Positions 52,801 to 62,855 of a stretch of 64,000 bases of DNA are shown here, one piece after another. The position numbers and the translations under genes were made by a program. Origin of the DNA: Plectrocnemia conspersa (Eukaryota; Arthropoda; Insecta; Trichoptera; Polycentropodidae); NCBI GenBank assembly GCA_009617715.1, contig VTFK01000487.1:115210-179209 (forward strand). Direction: 5' to 3'. The notes beneath the pieces were generated by a model, which had not been told where the DNA came from, did no database searches, and saw only the letters and a list, made by a program, of their open reading frames with translations. Positions within the stretch are counted from its first letter, which is position 1, and the number at the start of each line of letters is the position of its first letter.

Positions 52801-55800
52801 CGCGTTATTTAAAGGCTCAGGCCAATATCTCACAATTGCTATTCAACGGCCGTCTCAAACATGTTCAAATGAATTGCAACTTGTTCTAAAAAAGTAGTGC
52901 ACCTGTCATAAAAGTTTAGTAAGATAACAGGCTAATTCAATTATATCTCCAGATCGTCATAACTGGTCATGGCAGTTGTAAGTGGACGAGCACTAAGTCT
53001 CTCTCATGAAAAAAACAAGTACCGTTTCATATTACGAACATAACTTTTATGAAAAAATATTGACTATGGTATGCGGAATTCAACATTTTAAATTTAGTGG
53101 TCCGTGAGGTCCAAAAAATTGGCCACCGCTGACTTATATAATCATTACGATCGACAATTTGACAGATAAGTGACCATAACACGACCAAGCCGTATGTTTT
53201 TTTACGAATTAATAATGCATAGAAAATAAATAGGTCAAATTAAATATAAATATATTTGTTACTTCTTAATTAGCACGGCGCAACGCTCAAAAACCACCGG
53301 TTTTATACTCCACAGTGTGACACTAACATTATGTGTGTGCGCTAAGATTGTCAACAGTCCCGGATTGTCCTGGAATGAAAATCATCATCCAGGATCCCGG
53401 TTGAGTGTCAAATTGTCCCAGAATTTCAGAAAAAAAATACAAAAGTTTTACCTCAGATATTTTTAAGCAAAAATTTCCGAGATGATATTTTTTTAGCTTC
53501 CACCAGACATTTTTGACAAATGAGTTTGCGATGAGCTATTTTTTTAGCTGTCCCGGTTTAGAGCTTCGTAATTATGGTAAGCCTAGTGTGCGCGCATATT
53601 TGACAGTTGTGAAACGTCCATTTAAATCAAAACCTAACCTAAACAAATATATTGGTAAATTTATTTAGGTTATGTTTAGATTTAAATTTGTATTTGATAA
53701 ATTCATAGACACTCGAATGCTGTAGTCTCACTTTAAACGCACATGCGTTAAAATGTCGCGCAGTGGTTTTTGAGCGTCGCTCTGTACAAATTAGCAATGT
53801 ATCGTATATTTTAGCAAAAAAAAAAATATTTGTTAAATTCCTATTGAAAGCCCTGCATGATTATTACGATGGACAATTTGACAGATAAATGGTCATAAAA
53901 CCTCAATAAATGACCATGTATAAAATGCCACGCAATAAAAAAATAACCGAAAATTTAATTAAATATTTCATTTAAAATTTGACTATATAAAAAGGTCATT
54001 TATATTAAATATACTTTTTATAATTATAAGACTATGTTGTCATTATAAATAAAATCATCGACTATATTTAACTAATGAACAACGTTGATTTTAAACTCGA
54101 AGAAAATCTATTTTTGCACTTTAAACACTTGACACAAGCGTTTAGCGTTTCGTAATTTGTACTAAAAACATTTGTGAGACGCCTGTTATTGCAACGATAT
54201 GAATTCCAGAAGCATAATCTCATATCAGATAATAAATAATTAAAACTCGATAGATTAAAGCCTTCGATAACAGTTATGAGATTTAATATGTAGCGAGGAG
54301 AATATTAGGGTCAACTTAATCATCATCCGTCAAGGTCGGATTATTAAGTAGTGGGAGAATGGGAGATAACACATTTTGCGTTGAGTTTGGTATTGTTTTT
54401 ATTTAACATTAAACCCGATGGAGTCCTTTGTCCACACGTATTGTTCTGTTTTTTCTGGCAGTCCATAACTTCAGGACATGTTTATCTCAAGCTACTTAAA
54501 ATTAATGATATTATAAATAAAATAAATAAGAAAACTTAATAAATAAAACGTATTTAAAATATTTTAATTATTACATTAATATCTCTGATATTAATAAAAC
54601 AATTTTTATAAATAATTTAACTATTATAATCCAATAAGATTAATAATAGTAAATTCTATTGAATTATAAAATTATTATAATTAAAAAAAAATTGTTAGAA
54701 AGATGTAATATTGAAATAGTTTTTAGTGTTATTATAATTATTGTTGCGTTCCGCACGCCCTTATCTCTCACTCGCTCTTGTCGCCTAGCACGCGAGCGAG
54801 CGAAATGGAAAATATCTCACCGTACGCGCCTGCTTTTTACATAAAACATCTTGCTGAGTTTCTACCAAATAATTGTAACGTCTTATATCAAATAAATGAT
54901 AAATAATTATTATTTTACTTTCAGAGAAAACAAGTATGGATTTCGTGCTCTGGTGAAAATCCCGTGGACAAGGAACTTTTGGACTCTGTCGGCGGTATAA
55001 AGTATATACCTGGACACGGACTACCCGAATACTATTTCCCATATACGAATACTCAAGGTTATTTGAGTCCATTAGTTGCGGTTCAACTCCAAAGACCGCC
55101 TTGTAAGTGTTTCATTTTATTTTTATCTAGTGCATTAGGTTTCTGTATAAAGTGTCAATATAGACGGATAAAGGAAAGATAATGAACGTTAATTTGACCA
55201 GTGGGTATTAAGAATGTTGGTTCAATCCGGTTTCGACAATTTCGATCACAAATAAGAGCTGGTCAGCTTCGATTATATTTCACCTGAGTCAATTAAAATC
55301 GACAGGTGAAATGCCGTATAATACCCTATGCAAATAAGGGTGAAAAGGTAAACCAATCAACCTAATGGTATCGGTCAATCTATCATGTCAACTACATATA
55401 TAATCTGTAATATTGGGCAATGTTTGCATGGTTTGTTTGTGTTATGTCTACGTCTTTATCGACACTCATATTACATTTTATAGGTTCTAAAATATATTTG
55501 TCCCGTTTTATAAACATCATTTATTTATTCTGGTGGTGTACAATTACGGAGATCTCGAGTTGCTAAAATTTCGAAGTGCACTTTTTGCCAGCAGCTTAAT
55601 TATTGAAATCCTTATCCTATAAGAAATATTAGTAGTCATTGGAACTGAACGTCACACATATTGGTGCATTTTAAAGATTTTTGAACAAATGGTCCTAATT
55701 CGCATAGATCTCTTTATTTCTTAAATTTATAACATAGAAGAACCGTTTTGCTAGAGGTCGAAAAACCATCAAAACTACACTTAAGATGGTTATACTTGTT

Positions 55801-56931
55801 GTATTTCATTTCTACGTATTTAAGGTTACCGCCGCGTCCGGGTAGTATGGAAGCCAGTAATATAGAGATGAGCGCACGAAAGTTTTCCGCACGGCTTGGG
55901 CGAAACATCTCATGACACAACAATATTTATACTATATAAATTACCCAAATAAACCAAAACATAACATTATAATTAATTAATTTTTTTTTTATTTATTTAG
56001 CTAATATAGCAAATTGTTTATACACTAAACAAATTTAATCGAACCATACCATAAACATAAGCAGAAATAAAAAAATACTCAGTAATATATTTTATTTCTT
56101 AATGCACAAATGTGTTTCTATAATCCATTCAGGAAACTCACTACATTTTTATTTTTGCAGATTGTCCTAGGAATATTCTTATACAAATTCACACCTCCGT
56201 ACTTTATTTCTTTGGCCGTACTTGTTTTCTTATACATAACTATCCTTTAATTGTCCCTATTTCTAGTATTAAATCTATGTGCATCTTTATTTCTTATAAA
56301 ATACTCTGGTAACATATTATTTTTTAATTTATATATTACTACTAAAACATTTATCTGCATTATTTGTACCACTAGTAAATCTATTTTTATTTAAAACTAC
56401 TCTCATTGCCCTATTTTGTAATTTTTGAACCATAGTTTTATCCAATTTATTAATAATATATAATATTGTTGTACAATAATTAAAATGGGGCAATATAATA
56501 CTATTGTAGATTATTTTTTTGGGTTTATACTTAACATATTTCTCATCCTAGATAATATACCTATATTTATATAATTACAATGTTCCTAAAAGTTTGATAA
56601 AATCTTTGTAGAACTAGAGGTGTAAATTTACCAAATTTGAACTCTTGCCAAAACCGATTGGATCAGTTTTTAGCAGTCTCAACTTTTCTCGACTTTTTAT
56701 ATTTCTCACAGCTCGGTAGCAAATTTAGATCGATATCAAAAATAAACTCTAGAATTGCAATGACGTTTAGAACATAGAATATATATTTCTCATTCACTAA
56801 TATTATTTTTATATTTTTCAGTGAATAGAATCATTAACATTGAATGCAGGGCTTGGGCCAAGAACATTTTATACATCGGAGGGCAGAAGGATCGTCAAGG
56901 ATCTGTCCACTTTGAGCTGATGATCGACTAA
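31697..56931 (+). CDS. Gene C: Na+/K+-ATPase beta subunit paralog (apparent frameshift in exon 3)
   Basis: Seven exons (31697-31853, 50621-50749, 50835-50962, 51032-51213, 51329-51430, 54925-55102, 56822-56931) total 986 nt, one short of 329 codons. The order is a cytosolic tail with EEGTFLGRNRKSWG, a membrane helix starting AQVTFFYFIFFACLAALF, GTNPGLGFRPL, GSLIWYD, six disulfide cysteines (IQCDF/KVCAV, DPCTP/SPCFF, ISCSG/IECRA), KLNKIYGWIP, GYLSPLVAVQL and an end of HFELMID. Sequons are NSS and NYS. In exon 3 the frame meets TGA at 50957-50959, just before the expected donor gtcagt; the five-T run there is one T short of keeping the frame. The rest is intact, so an assembly error or a recent lesion is more likely than an old pseudogene. 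Compared with B, introns are added inside SIIG|TNPG and after LNK|IYGW, and the second helix Tyr is Phe. Confidence 0.9.
35059..35081. promoter_or_regulatory. Paired inverted GATA sites
   Basis: A perfect 23 nt inverted repeat, gacttatcaag-a-cttgataagtc, holds two GATA-factor-type cores (TTATCA/TGATAA) facing each other. Another cttatctgatc lies near 35,169-35,180 in the same less AT-rich block (35,060-35,480). A role as an intronic enhancer of gene C is inference. Confidence 0.25.
36650..37030 (+). repeat. Dispersed ~370 bp repeat R1, copy 2
   Basis: Partner of 12,110-12,490, sharing agatcaccaaagcaaagata, gagtaatagaaaatcgcaaa, cttccgagaaaatatgcata-like and catgaacaccttcggaaaa. Non-coding. 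Confidence 0.65.
37193..37620 (+). repeat. Tandem array of the palindromic element arm (~2.5 copies)
   Basis: Unit 1 37193-37368 (176 bp), unit 2 37369-37536 (168 bp) and a partial third from 37537. Each begins atataaac(cgaattt), contains cttctcagaag, acgtcaaaagcaataaa and tcgtgccgtcgccgtcatag, and the first two end atatcacaaattaaatg. Confidence 0.75.
37621..38375 (+). repeat. Palindromic repeat element, copy 3 (body and tail)
   Basis: Continues from the tandem units in the same order as 5,260-6,000: gaccaatactcttatatcaa, tagtttgtattttagacttg, gtttcgcaactgtcaaattt, ctactagtgaaaat-type inverted motifs, and the gattttttgagggattatct tail. Confidence 0.5.
40815..41250 (+). repeat. Dispersed repeat R2, copy 3
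   Basis: Homologous to 16,660-17,040 (agaacaacgaaatatgtata, gcctttagaaagtgacac, aatccttgcgtgttatttat, ttaacgcgagtttcaagaat). It starts with ggccagcgggcgtctgctgg, which is absent from copy 2. Confidence 0.55.
42728..42970 (+). repeat. tRNA-derived SINE copy
   Basis: Head gagagatcagtggtaagggt, degenerate B box ggattcaaaac near 42776, then gtgataattattattccgac, ctaacagatgaat and an A-rich tail; atagatgtcactg follows at 42,954. Confidence 0.55.
43981..44040. repeat. Stem-loop with internal loop
   Basis: Outer stem aaggaacgtac/gtacgttcctt (11 bp) and inner stem gttcctaga/tctagaac (one bulge) separated by an asymmetric internal loop. The ~60 nt size is compatible with a small hairpin RNA, but nothing else supports one. 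Confidence 0.35.
45197..45238. repeat. Near-perfect 42 nt hairpin
   Basis: 19 bp arms (aatttagtgtaaggtatgc and its inverse with one A/G change) around the loop gctt. It stands alone in intron 1 of gene C. Confidence 0.6.
47680..48535. repeat. Array of an ~45 bp core repeat in both orientations
   Basis: Six copies of tgttctgatcaacgctcact / cgctaccgctcgttcgcacc / taacc: + orientation near 47686, 47971, 48294 and 48430, inverted near 47751-47790 and 48485-48530. Between them are AT-rich spacers of unequal length. The same core sits inside the inverted-arm MITEs at 21,770 and 51,920. Confidence 0.7.
50621..50749 (+). CDS. Gene C exon 2 (membrane helix)
   Basis: Acceptor cttcatttcag precedes 50621 and donor gttagt follows 50749; phase 1 at both ends. 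Encodes FFYFIFFACLAALFSICMKG and WKLAESII. Confidence 0.92.
50835..50962 (+). CDS. Gene C exon 3 (contains the frame break)
   Basis: Acceptor ataattacag precedes 50835. Encodes GTNPGLGFRPLSERTEEG, SLIWYD and WVNLLNNF, then reads TGA at 50957-50959. The next exon needs phase 1, which the donor at 50963 (gtcagt) supplies only if the five-T run 50953-50957 had one more T. No alternative upstream donor gives an open phase-1 junction. Confidence 0.75.
51032..51213 (+). CDS. Gene C exon 4 (first two disulfide pairs)
   Basis: Acceptor accattttcag precedes 51032 and donor gtgagc follows 51213; enters in phase 1 and leaves in phase 0. Encodes VYIHNEELPGGGRNQIQC-type sequence (first residue depends on the repaired junction), KVCAVD, DPCTPSSNYSYDHASPC and FLKLNK. 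Confidence 0.92.
51329..51430 (+). CDS. Gene C exon 5
   Basis: Acceptor aatttttag precedes 51329 and donor gtattt follows 51430; phase 0 at both ends, exactly 34 codons from IYGWIPEFYDDPTDLP to LEPAR. In genes A and B this is continuous with the preceding exon. Confidence 0.9.
51920..52235. mobile_element. MITE with long inverted arms, copy 2
   Basis: Left arm ggcgccatgattagaaacta ... gtggctaacaatgttttgtt; right arm aacgttgttggccgctttca ... ctgagcgtggcgcc. The core with caacgctcattcgcac and ggttaggtgtaagcgagcgg lies between them in opposed halves. Confidence 0.6.
52500..52755. mobile_element. hAT-like non-autonomous remnant
   Basis: Begins agacgtcctccttttaggag and ends aaaatatggtcaccttag, the latter resembling the CTAGGGTGACCATA terminus of a widespread hAT-type family. 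The left end lacks that terminus, so the copy is truncated or strongly mutated. Confidence 0.4.
53276..53790. mobile_element. Terminal-inverted-repeat element with nested insertion
   Basis: Ends acgctcaaaaaccac (about 53,285) and gtggtttttgagcgtcgct (about 53,765) are inverted. Inside, about 53,355-53,590 is a second element with gtcccggattgtcctggaat at one side and ttatggtaagcctag at the other. The outer element lies between two related 60 bp stretches (53,135-53,190 and 53,860-53,920, both with acaatttgacagataa). Confidence 0.4.
54925..55102 (+). CDS. Gene C exon 6
   Basis: Acceptor actttcag precedes 54925 and donor gtaagt follows 55102. Starts RKQVWISCSGENPVDKE, continues GHGLPEYYFPYTN and GYLSPLVAVQLQRPP, and leaves in phase 1. 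Confidence 0.93.
55103..56821 (+). other. Gene C intron 6 (1.7 kb)
   Basis: Bounded by gtaagt and tttttcag. Its right half is a LINE fragment; the left half is unique sequence without a recognisable feature. Confidence 0.65.
55830..56640 (-). mobile_element. LINE 3' fragment, copy 3, with shared flank
   Basis: On the - strand: an LQNRAMRVVLNKNRFTSG-type peptide near 56,385-56,425, then RFNTRNR-like near 56,245-56,275 and LYKNIPRT-like near 56,155-56,185, in the order of a Jockey/CR1-type reverse transcriptase C-terminus. Stops and shifts break it. The end at 55,830-55,920 matches 29,850-29,945. Confidence 0.65.
56822..56931 (+). CDS. Gene C terminal exon
   Basis: Acceptor atatttttcag precedes 56822. 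Encodes LNRIINIECRAWAKNILY and ends SVHFELMID with TAA at 56929-56931. Confidence 0.93.
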
Positions 56932-57829
56932 ACACCTAATGTATTCAAACGGTTATCTATTTTTATCAATTTACGGCTAACTATAACGTTCAGCTAACTT
57001 AATTTTGCATTTCACACAATCATTGTGTGTATACTTCAAATATTTCACCGACACATTTTTATTATTCTAGTCATAATGTATAAAAAAGGTAACCATTAAC
57101 AAGTCACACATTAAATGTACAGTTGATCGTTTGAATATAAAGAAAACGCAGTTAAAAATTCGATCAAATTAACAACGTTGTTAAATTGTGTATATACTTA
57201 GTCAAATTGTGTATAATATGTTGATATTGTTTACTTAAAAAAATATAACGAATAAGTATTATGTTTTGCTGATAATTTATATGTGTGTACATACTTCATC
57301 ACTTATCATTTCTTTTGGTTCGACGTGTGACGTGTCTTTTATGTAATTATAGAACAAAGTGTATTTTGTCATTATAAGCGGATATAATTAATATAATCCG
57401 TCCATTACTATTGAAGATAAAATAATATACAATTATTTATATACGTCAACATTTATTGTAATTTATAATTTAGTTATAATTATTATCGATGCACCAGTGA
57501 GAAATTGATCCAGTGATATCGTTACGAATGTATAAATCATATATTTATAGTTCGACTTGACAGAGCGTTTAGTTTAGTTTGACAAGGTTCTAATTGCCCT
57601 TGAACTTATTTTAAATTATGGCGTTGTAACGATTACATTTATTCGATAACAAATCTATTTCATTTTATCGTTTTCAACCAATATTGAAATGATAAAATGA
57701 ATGGTTGCAAAATTAAATTTTGCTTATTATTAAATATATACGAAACGAAGCAAGCTACTAAACAAAATATCCTAATCACTGTGTTAAAGTTTGTGTAAAC
57801 AATGAAGAATTTCAGAATAGCACGAACCG

Positions 57830-60640
57830 ATCTGGTGTTCTAAAGACGGGCATTTTATATACGTCTTTTGCGATTTAGAGTCGTGTAACAAGACAATGTG
57901 TTCTATATTCATATTTATTTTACTTTTGTGCTATAATAATTTAATTAATTCAATTTCCTGTTGATAATTACAGATCATTTTTAGTGATTCTAAAATAATA
58001 TCACATACTCAAAAATCAAGAAACGGCCCTTTTATATCCGTATTTTGCGATTCTGTTTTATGTAATTGTATACATATAATGTTTAATATCAGACTAATTT
58101 TACCTTTGTGTTATATTAGTTATTATGATTTTGAAACACTCAAACATTGATGATTCGAAACATGTTATTATATCAATATGATGAAATGTAAATATGTATT
58201 ATTTACAGCATCATCATCGACATTCTTATAGTGTTTAATTTTTCATCTCCAGCTACAATTCATAGCCAAAAAAATCTAGAAACGGTCATTTTATATCCGT
58301 CTTTTGTGAATCTGATTCGTATAATAACACAATTCTATATTATGATTATTTTTACCTATGTGCGCTATTTACTTATATGATTATATTTATTATTGATGAT
58401 TTAACCTCCTTAGACATGAATTTAATTTTTTTGCAGAAATTTTTTTTTATTATTTAGTACATTAAAAGGCATGAAATTTTTTTTTTGTGTTTTGAAATAA
58501 TACGGTGTATATTTTAATAATATGCTGTACACTATGATGTTCAAAATGTCCCGGTTCAAATAAATCGAAAATGGTTTCAAAAACAAGCAATAAAGTAATG
58601 TGCACTAAGTTTGAAAAGGTTAATACAAAACATGTGTTACATAATCGATTTTTAGATTAGTGTAAATATATAATATTTACAGCATTATAATGGATATCTG
58701 TAAAAAAAAAATTTTTTAAACTTCAATTATCGCGCAGGGAAAAAATTAGATACTGTCCTTTTATATCCGTCTTTTGCGATTATGTTTTATGATATATTCT
58801 AATTAATTTCACAGTTGTGCTCTATTTATTATAATGCTTCAATTTATGTTATTAATTTAAAAAAATTAAACATATTGATGATATGTATAATAATAAATAT
58901 ATTACATAATTGATTCATATATGAAGTTTAAATATATGATATTTACATCTTACTGTAAGGCTTTATATTTTTAGTTATAACGCATAGGTAAAAAAGTCTA
59001 GAGACGGTCCTTTTATATCTGCCTTTAATTGAATATAGCAGATAAAATTACATATATATCCTATATTCATTGATGTGATCTTAATTATAAAATATGTAAT
59101 TCCTAATTTGATATGTCATAATATATTATCCTTATGATCCAAAATTTTTCAGCGTTATTTTACTCCTCCAGATCTATCGAATCGATCAATAAATCTTTCG
59201 GCGTCGGAAATTGAATCTAAGGGCAAAATCCTTGGTACATACAAATGGCACTAAATTTAAAATCTACATTAGATTTTTCAAGAATATGGTTTTATAAATC
59301 ACTATCTGATTTATAAAATATAGTCAGTATCGACAAGTGTTTTTTAATATTAAATTTCAAGTTTATTATAGTTCAATTTAAACATATATTTTAACACGGA
59401 AAGGCTTCGACGAGTGTTTCTAAGTTTTTGTTTTATTTTAAAACATTAAATCAGCATAGTAAATAGCACTTTAAAAATATACTGAAAATTGCATTAGAAC
59501 CATGTCAAACTAAACTAACTAAAAATAAAGTATTAGAGTTGTACGGCTTTCAATGTTATCGTCTCTTACAAAGCTGAGATTTTATTTTATATGTAAATAA
59601 AAGGAAAATATAATATGTATAAATAAAATATGATATACTTGATAACATACTTACTGTTATGTATTTGATGTTAAAATCAGTGTACTTAAATATAGTGCAT
59701 CATTTATGTACGCTTAAGATGAAGGAATAAATGTATTTTTTGAGTCTTTAATAAAAATCTTATATATATTATATATATTACATTAAAACACAGTTTTACG
59801 TTAAAAGGCATTTATATATTTTCTATATAATATAAGCAACATAAAACATAAGTGGAACATATTTGTTTTGTTAACGTTTCCCGCGCACATAAAACCACGG
59901 GATATATCTATTACGATACAATAATACTACTCGAATGTAATAGTAATTACGCAACAACACAGAAAGATTGGTAAATTTTACAAATATAACACCGATGCTT
60001 AGAACAAATATATAATATCGCATCTAAAACACTGTCAAACATTTACTAATAAATAATTATTTGCTTTGGAAGTATGCGTTCCAAATAAAGTTAGCTATCT
60101 AGCGATACATCATGCAAATGTTACCATAGATATTTTTGTACACCTTAAAACACATTTAATACGGATAGATAAAATTATATATGTACATATACATAACGTC
60201 TAAATAATTTGTAAAGCACACGTACGTGTGATTTTGGAATCGCTAATAAATTCACTATAAATAAAAATTATCATATAAATGAAGGAATATACATTTTGAG
60301 TCACATTTCATAACAAAGGTGTGTTTTACTTATTAAAAATAAAAGAAATACATTTAGACTAGACTGTACATAGTTAAAGATGTCAGTTAAAAGATAGGTA
60401 ACTTAACTACATAACTTAAATATTATTATTACATGTTTAGACAATTTTTAAACACACAAACATTGGTGATATGAAATGTTTATCACATAATCGATTCATA
60501 GATTAATCCTCAACATGGCAAAGTGTAAATATATAATATTTACATCATCATCATCATCATCGTCATCATCGACATCCATAAAGCGTTTTATTTTTTAGCT
60601 TCGGCTATGACGCATAGGCAAGAAGCTCACTTAGCGATTT
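57830..60640. repeat. Degenerate repeated module with TGTAAATA elements
   Basis: Two linked boxes recur. Box 1, acggtccttttatatccgtc with ttttgcgatt after it, is near 57845, 58021, 58280, 58751 and 59001. Box 2, tgtaaatatataatatttac plus a, is at 58187, 58661, 58927 and 60524, often after acattgatgat / ttacataatcgatt and before catcatcatcgacat. Several units share the order box 2, then cgcatagg/agaaacgg, then box 1. Confidence 0.65.
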
Positions 60641-62095
60641 TTAGCTCAAACGCTCGTTTACATCAACGTATAAATATTTATTATTTATAATCAATAAAAA
60701 TAACAACAATATAATAGCTAAACAATGTCATACTCATTCATTCGTTCAATCGAAATGATCGCAAAAGGGCGGGGTCGACGTTATCTACTAAACTATGGAA
60801 AATATATATAAAACGTATTAGGTAACTGCATAAGATCATTCTGCTCAAAGGCTGAGCGTCGGCTTTGGTTTAAGAGCTAAAAAAAGACACAGAGGAATCA
60901 TTCATAAAAGCAAAACTGTCACCATGTTTAATATTAATATCAAAAGAAGTGTTTTATTGTCTAGTCAGGATTTAACAATAGAAATCAAACTTGGTCTTAT
61001 CAGAACAATGTATGGTTATATACATTAATCAGGACAACAAATTCAGGTACTGAATTTCGTAATGAGGGTATAAATAAACCTGTAAACATCAACAAAGAAA
61101 ATAGTATAAAAATTACTTTCCATGGTAAATTTTTACTGAACAGATTATAAACAATCCAGATCATATTATATAAAAATGACTCTTAAAATAATACCCAGCA
61201 TTTAAACATGAACTCTTTTAGTGTGAGTCAAGAACTTTATTTTTTTTGTTATAATGATATTTTAAGTTAATTTCAAAACATTTATAGCTTACTAAAAAAA
61301 ATTATAGAACCTCCTGAAATATAAATCGGTTATTACAAACATACCAAACAGAATGTTTAGTGATGAACATTCAAATGAAGTTGTTTCAGAGCTTAAACTA
61401 CCGTAAGGTTTAAAAGTAATCATATGCAATTAAATATCCATTGACATAATGGAAAGGTACGTGTGTTCCAGATCATTCGACAAAAATGTTTCAGAGCATT
61501 TAAAGACACAGATGAGTTGAATTGCAACAAACTGCTATAAAAACCATTTAAGATACGAAAAAACTTTACAACACTATGCAGAAACCTAATATAACACCCC
61601 CCAAACACGATTCAAACTTGAACGCGTCGTTTTTTTTTTGCAAAACAATGTTTGGTGATAGCTATTCAACAAGAAGAATACTTTCTGTAACTACACAATA
61701 TGTATATGATTTTTATAAGCCTACTTCAGTCTTTTAAAAAAAATCTTAGAGACAATTATCAATGTTTGTTCGACGAGAAAAATACATAATACACGAAAGA
61801 GCACAAAAAATACATATGTAACATACACGTACGTTTGGAAAGGTTTAAAATTATGTAGTATTGTCAGTACGGCGTTGATATGAAACATTCGATTCGTCTC
61901 ATTAAACTTAAGAGTATTTTCTTTTAAACCAGCTCTAATTCAAACCTGAACACATTATTCAATTTACACATTATGAATCTCATTCTATTGTAAAAAAGTA
62001 TGTAACATACATATAACGCAAATAGGATTAATACAATATTTACAACAAAATAATGCAACAAATGCGTATAAATATAATATGACACTGCAACATAA

Positions 62096-62118
62096 ATATA
62101 TATATATATATACATATG

Positions 62119-62182
<64 letters not shown>
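62096..62182. repeat. (TA)n microsatellite
   Basis: An almost uninterrupted dinucleotide run, broken once by tacatatgtattta. It may vary in length between individuals. Confidence 0.9.
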
Positions 62183-62187
<5 letters not shown>

Positions 62188-62713
62188 AAAAATAAATATA
62201 CTTTGTTCTAAAAAAGAGGATTTGAGTTTAAAACGTGTATTAAAAAATAATCATAAAATAAACTCTCGATCCTATCAAACGCGTCGCACGCATTAACACC
62301 AACATACTTTTCTTTTAACAATTACAGTAATAATAAAATATTATTTCATATAACCATGACTATTTTGTATGGGATTCAACGACACGCATACATTCGATAA
62401 ACAAAGTAAAGCAGTCTTAAACACATACGTAATACATAAACAACGTTTAAAAATATTTTCAACAAGTCGGAAACTAATCATGCTTTAAAATATTATTTTT
62501 TTCATACACATAATAATATTATAAATCACAATGCCTCGTTGGATTGAGGTTATGTTTTTTTTATCAAATCAATTACAGGTTATATGAAACGATTAGGAAT
62601 TTTCTTTCACGTCTATAATAAGAATTATAAAGATGATTGATCAAAGTTCGTTCGACTTCAAATCTACTTGTCGATTTTCAAAATTTCAAAAAAATTATCT
62701 TTGAACACACATC

Positions 62714-62855
62714 TTAGGCTCCGGAGAATCCGTAAACTTCGAGAACTCGAATTTCAAAGTCGCCGCTCGGACACAGCGGTGGGTTGTTGAACGTACGGCA
62801 GTGGTCCGTTTTGCCGTAGCGAATGTTTTCGTCCATCCATATGGCTTGTCCCTCT
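62714..62855 (-). CDS. C-terminal exon of a TLDc-domain protein
   Basis: Last coding exon of a - strand gene: acceptor attttttcag-type lies at 62856-62865 (read on the - strand), the exon enters inside a codon, and TAA is at 62714-62716. The 47 residues include GQAIWMDENIRYGKT, CRTFNNPPLC and DFEIRVLEVYGF, the typical end of a TLDc domain (a Trp-Asp-Glu strand, the xTFxNxPL turn, and the final EVxGF strand). Candidates are TBC1D24/skywalker, a Rab-GAP-like regulator of synaptic vesicle traffic, or the OXR1/mustard oxidation-resistance family; this short piece does not decide. The gene runs toward gene C, so the two are convergent. Confidence 0.8.

Larger units (their letters stand above)
51431..54924 (+). 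other. Gene C intron 5 (3.5 kb)
   Basis: Bounded by gtattt and ctttcag. It contains an inverted-arm MITE and hAT-like remnants (listed). The remaining AT-rich parts, including 53,940-54,920, hold no recognised gene. Confidence 0.6.
56932..62713. other. Convergent 3' region between gene C and the TLDc gene
   Basis: Holds the 3' UTRs of both genes. For gene C the first plausible poly(A) signal is ATTAAA at 57110-57115; no clear AATAAA was chosen. For the - strand gene the end is undetermined and the UTR may be several kb. It includes the repeated module at 57,830-60,640, a (TA)n tract, and otherwise AT-rich sequence without a gene. Confidence 0.5.

Noticed and set aside
60548..60575. CRISPR-like or regulatory CAT triplet run
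   Set aside because: A simple (CAT)n microsatellite in a eukaryotic repeat module, with no spacer structure.
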